A DNA stretch of 64,000 nt, taken from Eutypa lata (taxonomy: Eukaryota; Ascomycota; Sordariomycetes; Xylariales; Diatrypaceae). Where the stretch lies: NCBI GenBank assembly GCA_022661535.1, contig JAKULF010000004.1:4402001-4466000 (forward strand), given 5' to 3'. Position 1 is the first letter of the stretch; every line of letters starts with the position of its first letter. The notes under the pieces were generated by a model. That model did not search any database, was not told the origin of the DNA, and saw nothing but the letters and a program-made list of their open reading frames with translations. Positions 9,803 to 19,085 of this stretch are shown piece after piece. The position numbers and the translations under genes were made by a program.

Positions 9803-12457
9803 ATGGCCGACAAGAGCATACAGGAGAAACAGAGGCGGAGACAGAAGGCCATCAAAGACCCAGTTTGCGCTTCGAGGGTAATCAAAAATCCGCTGTACGG
9901 GACAGGATGGAGTGGCAAACTATCTCCGGAGGAGAAGAACTTGGCGACAAGCTTATTAGACGATGCGGCCGCGATGTACTCACTACAGATCCAACGGGAC
10001 CGAGAAGTTGAGCCTCTCAGTCTTCACAACGCTATATTTTGGGAACATCACCAGCTATCAGACCAGAGGATAGTCTCAACGCCCGCATTGATCTGGGAAC
10101 AACAGCAGCAATTGAATGACCTGAGGATAACTACGGGAGTTATTCATGACGTGCCGTTCTTTTCCACGAACAAGTCCGCGTGGAAAGAATCACTCCAACA
10201 AGTTTTAAAGCAGCCTTCATCCTCGTCGGCTTCCGTTGAGATTCACCATGTCTTCTCCAACATCCGAGACCGCGAGTTCACCGTGTGGCCCGTACTGGTT
10301 GAAGGATTTTGGATCACCATCATAATGCGAGTGGTGGAAATGGACATACCAGTGGTCCAACACGGTGTTTCATCGAACTACTATTTCGACCGGAAAGTCA
10401 ACAAGCTCGCCATCGTAGATCCTGTTTACGAAGATAGAGAAGCCCGCTGGGAATTGATCTTTGGGCGACTTAAGAATCTACTCCGGCAGGGGTGCATCTA
10501 CTTATCCGGGGATGCGTTGGTCCAAACACTCACAGTCGACCAAGTCGAGGAGGAATGGGAGTCGGGTTACATGTCTTACGCGATATCGCGCGAGTTTCTC
10601 CGAAGGCTGAAGATCCTCATTCACAGAAGACAGCGACAGGAATTCGGGGAACCTGACTCCAACCCCGAGAAGCAGCTCTTGTGGACTGCCTTCGAAGAGA
10701 CTCCCTCCATTGACGGCTATCGAGAAGCGATGATGTCCGCTTGCTCCAACTACGTCATAGAGGCATCGGGATACCGTATCCGAAGCGCCCTGGAAGTCCC
10801 GAGCGTAGCAGCTGGTCATGTGGCTAAGGGTCTTCGGCCTCACAACGCTGGCATATCCAGCGAGGTGCTAGACGAGAAGATCAATATCGGAGATCAGACG
10901 CGCCGCTTCAGTCTGAAGATAGATCTACCGGAGGAGGAGGACGATCACGAAGATGAAAATGATGTCCCCGAGAGAAATATTCTGGAGGAGGAATCCGAGG
11001 ATGACTTGCCACAAGAAACTACTACCCCCAATACTCCACCGAAATCCCCGGAACCTGACACTGAGGCTCAAGGACCTCGGCCTGACCCCCCTTCTCCTCA
11101 GAATGACCCAGCTTCGGAATTAAGGGAGAATCTTCAGGCTATTGCTACTGCCGCAAAAAACCTAACAGAAGATGTTCAGGTCATTACGCAGGCTTCGGAG
11201 GATGTCGTCATGTCGGACGTGGGACTGGAAGAACGAGCCAGTACGCCCCCAACCCAGCAAGAAGTAGACATAGACGAGGACCCGTCGGTTGAAGGGGAGG
11301 AACCTGAAAAGACTCTTGTTGTTCGGGAAATTCAACAAGCCTCTACACATGATGACGCCAAAGTAAGTGCTATATCGAATGAGCCACAGGTCAATTCAAA
11401 TACGCCAGAGCAAGACCAGACAGTGGGTAGTAAGGAAGTACAAGAGCCGGAAAACAAGGCCCCCGAGGCGATAATGGAGGATCCTGGTCAGAGCGAAGAA
11501 CTTTCTATCCCAAACTCCGCCCCAGAGTCTCAAGATACAAATAACACTACTGTGGTGCCCGAACCTGCTGATGATATTAACAATGGCAAGACTGCTGTTG
11601 CTGAGGATGCCAAGGAGGAAGCCACGATCAAAGCTAGCATAGAGCGCGACGAGAGCTTACCCCCTGCCACTACAGCAACAGAAACAGAAACAGCAGCATC
11701 ACTAGCAGAAGAAACAGACGCAAACGACAAGGAATCCGACAGCATATTCGGGAACGGCGAAACCCCTCGCTCACCAACAGCCAAGAGCGAGGACCTCTTT
11801 GTCCCCGAGGAGGAGGCGGAGGAGGAAGAGGACGATGGATGGGGACCCGTAGGCTACGATCCATTTAATCCTAAGGAAGAAGAGGACGAAGAAGAAGACG
11901 AAGAAGAGCGAGGGGGCCGGGAATTCGACGAAGAAATGCCAGATGTCGTAGACGCCGAGCCGACGCTGTTGCTGCCGACAGTGACGATCATCCAAGATGA
12001 AGAATCGGTCAACGATGTTGCTGCTGCTGATGCTGCTGCCGGTGGTTACGGTGATGGCGATGGAAAGACCGGTAACAAGATTGATGATGGTACGACGGCG
12101 ACTGCCGGGCAAGACGCCGCCGGCCCACGGCGCTCGCTGTCCCCTTCACCTGCGCCGCCGCCACCACCACCTGCCGGGTCGCCTGCTCTCACGCCCGCTC
12201 CCACAGAAGCACCGACTAATAGTAGCAATGCCAATGGCGGAGTCGTCATCCCGGGGCTCTCGATTGCTGCGAATACGTTTTCGTGGTCGCCGCTGGGAAA
12301 GAGGGAGCACGAAGAGTATCAAAAGGAAGACGGGGAGGAGGGTAAAGGTGAAGACGATAAAGCCGATGGTGAAAAGACAGCTGAGCCCCCGCTGAAGAGA
12401 CAAAAGGTGGGTAGTCCAAAGACTGATCAGGCTGCGGGTGCAGTTGATGGAGAATAA
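9803..12457 (+). CDS. Ulp1-like (C48) protein, probably catalytically inactive, acidic tail
   Basis: Intronless, 884 aa, ATG at 9803. Residues about 100-270 match the layout of fungal Ulp1-like cysteine peptidases: a hydrophobic strand ending GFWITII (167-173), then KLAIVDP (201-207), then VEEEWESGYMSYAISREF (248-265). In active SUMO proteases these positions read HW, a strand ending in D, and Q...W-x-CG. Here the His position is Phe169, Asp206 is kept, and the Cys position is Ser254. The fold assignment is inferred from these three anchors. Residues from about 370 to the end are highly acidic and disordered, with Asp/Glu runs and Pro repeats (APPPPPPAGSPA). A basic nuclear-signal-like PLKRQKVG sits near the C-terminus. 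Suggested role: a nuclear ubiquitin-like-modifier binder rather than a protease. Confidence 0.7.
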   Translation: MADKSIQEKQRRRQKAIKDPVCASRVIKNPLYGTGWSGKLSPEEKNLATSLLDDAAAMYSLQIQRDREVEPLSLHNAIFWEHHQLSDQRIVSTPALIWEQQQQLNDLRITTGVIHDVPFFSTNKSAWKESLQQVLKQPSSSSASVEIHHVFSNIRDREFTVWPVLVEGFWITIIMRVVEMDIPVVQHGVSSNYYFDRKVNKLAIVDPVYEDREARWELIFGRLKNLLRQGCIYLSGDALVQTLTVDQVEEEWESGYMSYAISREFLRRLKILIHRRQRQEFGEPDSNPEKQLLWTAFEETPSIDGYREAMMSACSNYVIEASGYRIRSALEVPSVAAGHVAKGLRPHNAGISSEVLDEKINIGDQTRRFSLKIDLPEEEDDHEDENDVPERNILEEESEDDLPQETTTPNTPPKSPEPDTEAQGPRPDPPSPQNDPASELRENLQAIATAAKNLTEDVQVITQASEDVVMSDVGLEERASTPPTQQEVDIDEDPSVEGEEPEKTLVVREIQQASTHDDAKVSAISNEPQVNSNTPEQDQTVGSKEVQEPENKAPEAIMEDPGQSEELSIPNSAPESQDTNNTTVVPEPADDINNGKTAVAEDAKEEATIKASIERDESLPPATTATETETAASLAEETDANDKESDSIFGNGETPRSPTAKSEDLFVPEEEAEEEEDDGWGPVGYDPFNPKEEEDEEEDEEERGGREFDEEMPDVVDAEPTLLLPTVTIIQDEESVNDVAAADAAAGGYGDGDGKTGNKIDDGTTATAGQDAAGPRRSLSPSPAPPPPPPAGSPALTPAPTEAPTNSSNANGGVVIPGLSIAANTFSWSPLGKREHEEYQKEDGEEGKGEDDKADGEKTAEPPLKRQKVGSPKTDQAAGAVDGE

Positions 12458-13591
12458 GGAATAAGAGGGGGGAAGTTGAGTACGTGTGTAGTTTGGGCTT
12501 TATCGAGGCGCATGTGTGTGTGTGGCGATGGTGTTCCGATATGGGAGGTTTTTACACTGGGGATTGTTTATATAGGTTTAGTTTTATTCACATTCACATA
12601 TGCGTCATGTTTTCGATTTGTTCAAGTGTGGCAGTCGTATGTGTGATCCCCGTTTCGGGACTTTATAATATGGCGGAACTCGTGTGACACTCGTATTATA
12701 CAAGAATAAGTACTTACACAATCATTAGAGCCATAAGATTACAAGGGGGAGAACAAGCGAAGCAATAATAGGCCTGGTGATACTGGTGGTCGCTTTGCTA
12801 GGTAGCTTACTACGCTGTAGGAGGACCGCTCGTCGAACGGACATGTTCAGTCTTTCTTCTTTTTCTTTAAATGCATTGTAACACTAAATTCCACTAGATA
12901 ATCCGACATGTATTAACTATAGAAGATACACAAGCTCGTAATGTGAATATCGGCATGTCACAATAGCAGGACCTCAGTCAAGTTGGTGGAGTAGCTCCTT
13001 CTGGCTGTATAGAAGGGTGGGGGCACCCCCATTGGCCCAGGATGCTCCTTTCCCCCCTTTCCTTCCATAGAGCTTTAGCAGAGCAAATATAAGGCGGTTT
13101 TTGATGTGATACGGCAATGCAGGGCTCTAAATGATATTATGGTACAAAAACCAAGAGTTAACTGGTTTAAGATCTCCGTATAAGTAGATCTGGCGTAAAC
13201 ACTGATCAGTTGGGGAGGGGCCGGGGGGTGAGGGTTCCGACAAGTTCGATGGGGAGTAATCGGACCTTGTGTTTTGTTAATCATTTCTTCCCGATGGCAT
13301 GCCACTTGCCGAGTGATTCATCTCTCGTGTAACATCGAACTACCCTTCATTACTCCAGGGCATTCCCCTTGTAGCGTCATCCCAGGTCCGCTTTTCTTAG
13401 TCAAATCCGTGATACAGAGGACTTAATATATTAGTCGAGCCAACAGCAAGACTTTCCTTCCAAAGTCTTGTTCATTTAATACCCCATAATCCCATATGTA
13501 ACACGACACATATTGATTGACTTTAAATCATAGTTATGACACAATCCCTACGCGAATCTTCTACATATCATTAAATATCACATATATTAAG
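12458..13591. other. intergenic between Ulp1-like gene and kinase
   Basis: Nothing coding seen. Should contain the 3' end of the upstream gene and the promoter of the kinase. The last 150 bp are AT-rich. In-frame reading before 13592 contains only a TTG start, so the kinase is taken to begin at the ATG. Confidence 0.45.
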
Positions 13592-15517
13592 ATGGACAGA
13601 CTACCTTGTCAGAATTTTGGGTCCAATTCAGACCACGTCTATAATTCCAAGTCTAATACCCAAAGATCAGAGTCATCATTTAAACTCCAGTACAGAAGCC
13701 TTTCTATATCTTCTGATGTTGAGGATGTCGAATGGTACAAGCCTGGCGGCTATTGCCCCGTGGACGTCGGCGATGTCATACATGACAGGTTCAAGGTGGC
13801 TGACAAGCTTGGCTACGGAGGAATCGCGACAGTCTGGTTGTGTCTGGACCTCCAGAACAGTAAATGGAGAGCTCTCAAAATAAATTCATCGAGTCATTCT
13901 TCAGAGGATTGTGCCGACCTAAAGGCTATCAAACTATTGGGAGACCAACCCCACCAACTTAAGGAGCTAGAGGAGAATCATATCATGGTAGCTCTGGAGA
14001 CCTTCTTCCTTGATTCACCTAACGGAAGGCATCTATGCTCTGTATTACCGGTTGCGGGACCCAGTTACGCAGTTTGGGAGGAAAGGATCTACGAAGACTT
14101 CAAGGGCGAGGAGAAACTCAGCTACAAGAGGAAAATATGCCATCAGCTGACAAAAGGCCTTGCTTTCCTACACCAGAAAGGCATATGCCATGGAGACTTT
14201 CGGCCGGGCAATATCCTCATGAAGCTCAAGCCTGGGTGTCTTGACCAGCTTGGGTACGATGAGATGATTGACCTCCTTGGCGGTGAAGCCGTGGGCGAAA
14301 TACTCTTAGATGACGACAAGAGGAGCCCACATGCACCGAAGTACGCCTGTCTTTCAATTGAATGCCTATATGGAAGATTGTCAGAACTAGTTTCCGGTAA
14401 CATTGTAATTGTTGATTTTGGAGAAGCCTACGAGGTTTCAACCCCACCCGAGAGGCTCGATATCCCGCATAGCTACGCAGGTCCCGAGTGGCTTCTCGGT
14501 AAGCAAACGGGCATTGGAAATGATATTTGGTCTTGGGGCTATACAATGGCAGAGGTGATGGGAACCGGGTCATTTCCGCGCAGCTTTTGGAAGATCATTA
14601 GGCGCATGGAGCGCTTCATCGGACCGGTCCCGGCAGCGTATGGACCGAGAGCCCTGCGGTTGTTGCAGAGAGAGCATGGCTTTAGGGGCTTTGATGGCAT
14701 CTATGGCCCCCACGCTAAGCTTGAATACCAAGAGAACGAGCCTGTGACAGGACCAACGACTGAGTTTATCAATCTCCAGGAGCAGGTTGAAGCAGAGAGG
14801 AGAAGCGACTTGCAACATCCAATCCATACCGCGCTGGATGCTGGTGAGGAGATGTCGCGCGATGAAATCCTCCTTATGGGCGATCTTCTTGGCAAGATTT
14901 TCAAGTACGACCCGGATGAACGAATTCGGGTCACAGATGCACTGGGTCATCCTTGGTTCAAGTACACCCCGGATGCAATAGTAGATCTACCCCATACACT
15001 AGAAGACGAGTGGCTAAAGAGGAAGCCACCAAGGGAACGAGCAGGCTCAAAACCTTCAGCATCTGGAAGCTCCGAGAGCCTTGAGGAGGCCAGATGTCTC
15101 AAAGAGGCTAGAGAATTCAAAGAACTTAGGGAGCCTAAGATTCAGGGGTCTGCAGGTACCTCGACCGCAGCAATCGAACCGAGAACGTTTACAAGGACAA
15201 TACCAGCGGCCGCAACACCGACATCGACATCGACGTCGGAAGATATCCCATCAGAGACCCCAGCTAGTAGTTCTCAACCATCTATCAAGGAGAAACCAAC
15301 TTGGGGGAGCCGGATCTTCCCTTGGGTCATAATGGTAGTATCAATCGTCTGCATTGATGTGCTATGCCTCTACTGGCACGGAATCATTTGGGGCGAACTA
15401 CCAAGTCAATGGGTTAAGGTTGAGGGTGGAGCGCAAAGCCAAGGGAATGCATTGGTTTTGCCTTGTGGTGTTTCTCAAAGGATGGTCGTGTATATCGAAG
15501 GACCAAGCTGCTATTAG
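13592..15517 (+). CDS. SRPK-like protein kinase with C-terminal membrane segment
   Basis: Intronless, 641 aa from the first in-frame ATG (13592). The kinase domain starts near residue 65: glycine loop LGYGGIATVW (73-82), lysine in RALKI (Lys96), catalytic loop HGDFRPGNIL (Asp202, Asn207), DFG at 275-277 in IVIVDFGEAYE, and a DIWSWGYTMAEV helix F. The HGD in place of HRD, with an insert before DFG, fits the SR-protein-kinase-like group expanded in filamentous fungi. All catalytic residues are present, so activity is likely. After the domain comes a low-complexity Ser/Thr/Pro linker. Then follows a hydrophobic span at about 575-600 (IFPWVIMVVSIVCIDVLCLY) and a 41-residue tail. SRPKs are normally soluble; the predicted membrane anchor is unusual. 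Substrate unknown. Confidence 0.85.
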   Translation: MDRLPCQNFGSNSDHVYNSKSNTQRSESSFKLQYRSLSISSDVEDVEWYKPGGYCPVDVGDVIHDRFKVADKLGYGGIATVWLCLDLQNSKWRALKINSSSHSSEDCADLKAIKLLGDQPHQLKELEENHIMVALETFFLDSPNGRHLCSVLPVAGPSYAVWEERIYEDFKGEEKLSYKRKICHQLTKGLAFLHQKGICHGDFRPGNILMKLKPGCLDQLGYDEMIDLLGGEAVGEILLDDDKRSPHAPKYACLSIECLYGRLSELVSGNIVIVDFGEAYEVSTPPERLDIPHSYAGPEWLLGKQTGIGNDIWSWGYTMAEVMGTGSFPRSFWKIIRRMERFIGPVPAAYGPRALRLLQREHGFRGFDGIYGPHAKLEYQENEPVTGPTTEFINLQEQVEAERRSDLQHPIHTALDAGEEMSRDEILLMGDLLGKIFKYDPDERIRVTDALGHPWFKYTPDAIVDLPHTLEDEWLKRKPPRERAGSKPSASGSSESLEEARCLKEAREFKELREPKIQGSAGTSTAAIEPRTFTRTIPAAATPTSTSTSEDIPSETPASSSQPSIKEKPTWGSRIFPWVIMVVSIVCIDVLCLYWHGIIWGELPSQWVKVEGGAQSQGNALVLPCGVSQRMVVYIEGPSCY

Positions 15518-16526
15518 ATAACTTGCTTCATGTGGTAACACCTCTATATACATCGTCTACTGCATAGCTTCACCAAAACTTTAGACCTTTGACATGAACC
15601 TAGTTCCATATAGCCACCGCCATCACCACTCGCACCTCCCCCATCACTCCAGACCTAGCAACCCTTACTCCATCAAAATCTAAGCCAGACAAATCATCAC
15701 TGGTTAATTAGCCGGTAGGTATGTATTATATGTTACCCAGTGAATCCATAGTTAAGTAGGATGTAGCCCATATACGTATTAATTAAATAAAAACCTAATA
15801 GCGAAGTAGCTGCGAAACTTACCATATATAATGCAATCGTGATGCAGTTCTTGATCTTCACTTCGTTTAGCTATAGGACAATAACCAGGAGAACAAGCAC
15901 AGTTGTATCATATAGGGGCATTGGCTGATTTAAGTTTAGGAAATTCCTATTATCATGCACCTTTACTGTTTGTTCTACAGCGTCTAGTAGGCGCCCAGAA
16001 TTTCCATGTTTCATTCCAGACACCTGCTTCAGGGCAACCGTGCTAGACAGTTGCCAATATACTACGACAACCTTAATAATGTCATTTCTGCCTTGATATT
16101 ACAGCCGGCCAGGAGGGATCAAATGATCATACTATTACTTCATATTGTTGGAAAGAAACGGATCATCAAGCCTCAGTCCCACTTTTTGTGTCCGGCGAGA
16201 CACAAACGGTAAGGCTTCAGCCTGCATTCACTTGCGGTCAGGATTACGGAAGTGACTCAGACAAACAAAGCGGAACTCGGTCTTTTATTTTCTATTTCTT
16301 CAGTGATTCACCCTCCTGAGGCATTCATTCTACCTGAGATATATTAAAGAGAAGGCGCACTCGCCTCCATCTAATACTACCTCCCTCTCCATTCACCCAA
16401 CGTTTGGGCTTCTACCAATTATAACCCTTCAACATCCGATCATCTTTCAACAACTAAGTAGGCATTCATGTTGTTAAAATTTTAATGCAAAATCATCGCT
16501 GTCACACACTCTACACATAATCCGTC
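15518..16526. other. intergenic, nothing recognised
   Basis: About 1 kb with no supported gene. An open frame near 16006-16212 starts with ATG but has no homology I recognise and no conserved-looking composition. A CT-rich tract at about 16360-16400 upstream of the next gene resembles a fungal promoter pyrimidine stretch. Confidence 0.4.
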
Positions 16527-18596
16527 ATGCCTCACAAGTCCACAGACACGGCTTCTAGCATCCGTCGTAACCGACTCCTCCTCGACATCAAGGAGCTAAC
16601 CAAGAACCCGTACCCCAACATCTCACTGCACGTGCACGACGATGATCTCACATCGGTGTGTCTGGTACTCACGCCAGAGGGGTACAAGCCGCTCCATCTA
16701 ACCATGACCTTCGACTCTAGCTATCCGAAGGTCTCGCCCCGGGTCCAGATGGACTCGGAAGAGGTGTCGCATCCCAACGTCTTCCACCACTACATCTGTG
16801 CCGACATTCTGAAGGATGGCGACGGCTACACCCCTGCCTACACCCTCAAAGGCATCGCCATCCAGATGCTAAGCTTCTTCAGCAGCGACAGGGTCGACCA
16901 GGACTACGGCGGCCGCGCGGTGTCCCTGCAGAGCTGGCGGAAGAACGACGGCCTCGACTCCTTCAAGTGCACCAAGTGTACGTTTGACGCCGTGGAACTC
17001 CGGACAATCAACGCGCGCTACGCTCATGGGAACGTCGCGGATGACACGCCGAAGGAGAGCCGCCGTGCGCGTAGGAGGCGCCTGGAGGCCGAATACGCCG
17101 CTGTGACCACGTTCGCCATCAATAAGCTGCCGAACGAGTTGCTGCTGCTAGTCCTCGAGCGCCTCGACGACTTCCAGGACCTCACGAACTTCGCCAAGGT
17201 CTGGCCCCGCGTCAGCCATCTCATCACGGATTTCGACATCGTGCGCCAGCGCGAGCTGCAGTGCTTCTGCACCAAGAAAACCTACCAGGCGACTAAGCTA
17301 GGGGTGGGCGTCTCCACCGACTTTGGGAAGCTCGCATCTGAGTTCGACTTGCTCTCTGAGGCAGCCTACCAGAAGCTAGAGATCCGGAATTCGGTGCACG
17401 GCCTCGAGTTCCAGGTCTGGCTTCCCTTGCCTCTGTCGCGGCGCCACTGGGAACAGGTCAAGACAGATGCCAAGATATCCCTGGAATCTATGAAAATGGA
17501 TCTGAAAGGAGTCCGTCCCTCGAACGCGCAAGTGCTGTATACTTTCATGAACGACATCGTAGTGCGCCTCAACGAAGTAATCACCGACAAATTCGGCTTC
17601 TTCAACGAAGAGAGGAGTACGCTGCGCCACGCATCGGAGAAAGCAATCGAGTCGTACTTCCACCTCTTCCACCTGCTGATCTGCCTCGCGACTGAAGACC
17701 CCTCCATCGTGCGCGCCGCCAACCGAACACTAGCGGAGTTCGCCGACGGCAAGCGCTCGAAGACCGACTGCCCCAACCTGGGACACCTGCTCATCGCGCT
17801 GCTGATCAGCGACGTCGAGGTCACCGACAAGCTGCGCAAGGCCATCATCACGGAGGCCATCACGCGCAACGTGGTCTGGATGCTAGACAGGCGCGGGGCC
17901 CGGCGCCCCGAGCTCTCGTACATGGAAGCCGGGGCGGTATCTGCCTACCGCCTCGACCGAACCTTCCAGTCCTCGCGGACTTCGTACCGTCTTCTCATGT
18001 TTTCGGAGCTGTTCCGACGCACGGCGCGACCCCTCTCGAACGACGATGACGACGGCAGCGAGGACGAGAAGCAGAAACAGAAACAGAAACAGAAGTCGCT
18101 CGCAGAAGTTCGCGACGAGCTCTTCGACCGACACGGGGCGCCCCCGCGCGGCGCAGCTGCCCGTCTCGCGGCCGAGGTCCGCCGTCTCCACACGATCAAC
18201 GATTTCCCTGCGTTTCTGCGCGAGATGGGGCTACGGAACGTGCCGAGCGCGGAGACCTTCACCACCCTGTTGCGCCAGACGATTCATGATAGCATGGAGA
18301 AGGGGTACTCGAAGTGGGGGTTCAGTCAGGAGGAGGCCTTGAACTTGCGCCTCCAACTCGAAAGGGATGTACCCTGTACGCCGGAGATGCGGCTTAAGGC
18401 TGTGCGGGCCGGGGATGGTAGGACGTCCATTTATGATGTTTCGTTCTTCCCTGGTAGGCAGGATGAGCAAAGAGGGCCGGGGCGTGGTGGACGTGGTGGA
18501 CGCGGTGGTGGGCGCGGTGGTGGTAGTGTATTTGGTAGAGGCAGAGGCAGAGGCAGAGGCAGAGGAAGAGGTGGTAGAGGGGGTCGTGGTGGCTAA
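16527..18596 (+). CDS. E2 (UBC)-like / F-box protein with RGG tail
   Basis: Intronless, 689 aa, ATG at 16527. Residues 10-120 follow the ubiquitin-conjugating core: a Pro-containing strand, then HPNVFHHYICADIL (82-95) matching the E2 HPN...ICLDIL signature with Cys91 at the active-site position, then YTPAYTLKGIAIQMLSFFSS. A CxxC (147-150) follows, then an F-box at about 200-233 (LPNELLLLVLERLDDF). The centre is helical without a recognised domain. An acidic Lys/Gln linker comes near residue 510. The last 45 residues are RGG/GRG repeats, usual in RNA binding and arginine methylation. An E2-like fold joined to an F-box would place substrate recruitment and conjugation in one chain. The usual E2 Trp after the active site is replaced, so activity is uncertain. 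Confident of a real gene; functional reading is inference. Confidence 0.8.
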   Translation: MPHKSTDTASSIRRNRLLLDIKELTKNPYPNISLHVHDDDLTSVCLVLTPEGYKPLHLTMTFDSSYPKVSPRVQMDSEEVSHPNVFHHYICADILKDGDGYTPAYTLKGIAIQMLSFFSSDRVDQDYGGRAVSLQSWRKNDGLDSFKCTKCTFDAVELRTINARYAHGNVADDTPKESRRARRRRLEAEYAAVTTFAINKLPNELLLLVLERLDDFQDLTNFAKVWPRVSHLITDFDIVRQRELQCFCTKKTYQATKLGVGVSTDFGKLASEFDLLSEAAYQKLEIRNSVHGLEFQVWLPLPLSRRHWEQVKTDAKISLESMKMDLKGVRPSNAQVLYTFMNDIVVRLNEVITDKFGFFNEERSTLRHASEKAIESYFHLFHLLICLATEDPSIVRAANRTLAEFADGKRSKTDCPNLGHLLIALLISDVEVTDKLRKAIITEAITRNVVWMLDRRGARRPELSYMEAGAVSAYRLDRTFQSSRTSYRLLMFSELFRRTARPLSNDDDDGSEDEKQKQKQKQKSLAEVRDELFDRHGAPPRGAAARLAAEVRRLHTINDFPAFLREMGLRNVPSAETFTTLLRQTIHDSMEKGYSKWGFSQEEALNLRLQLERDVPCTPEMRLKAVRAGDGRTSIYDVSFFPGRQDEQRGPGRGGRGGRGGGRGGGSVFGRGRGRGRGRGRGGRGGRGG

Positions 18597-19085
18597 TGAT
18601 ACCCTGCATGCTAAAGGCCTTGGAGTAACGGGAATCTCCTCAACTATGTAGTTCGCAGGGGTACCTTAGATAGATAGGATACCCGTCTCCTAGGCGCTAA
18701 GCATATTAATATTTTATGCCAGGACTCTCGCTACTTTTTAGGGAAAAGCTTTAGGTTCTACTCTGGAATTTCGTGATAGACAGGCAACATGGTGAGGGCA
18801 GGCATATCATCACCAATTAATTGCATCCATCTTTACGGCTGCTACGTGAATGCTAGTATACAATGTATTGAGATATGTACCACTCCTCACTTTGTAGCAT
18901 CAAATACATGAATTCTTGCCTTGAATGGAATAGTTGCGGTTCATTTGAAGACATAGTACGTAGTACCCCATATCCCATGACTTCGGCTCCATCTTACCAG
19001 TCATCGTCTGCCTGTCATTTTGACCTTCACTTTCATTCCATCTACTGGCTTGGCTGTGACTTGTCGTGTCTACATAGGAGTTAAG
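18597..19085. other. convergent 3' intergenic gap
   Basis: Lies between the ends of a plus-strand and a minus-strand gene, so it should hold both 3' untranslated regions. No gene or notable repeat seen. Confidence 0.5.
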
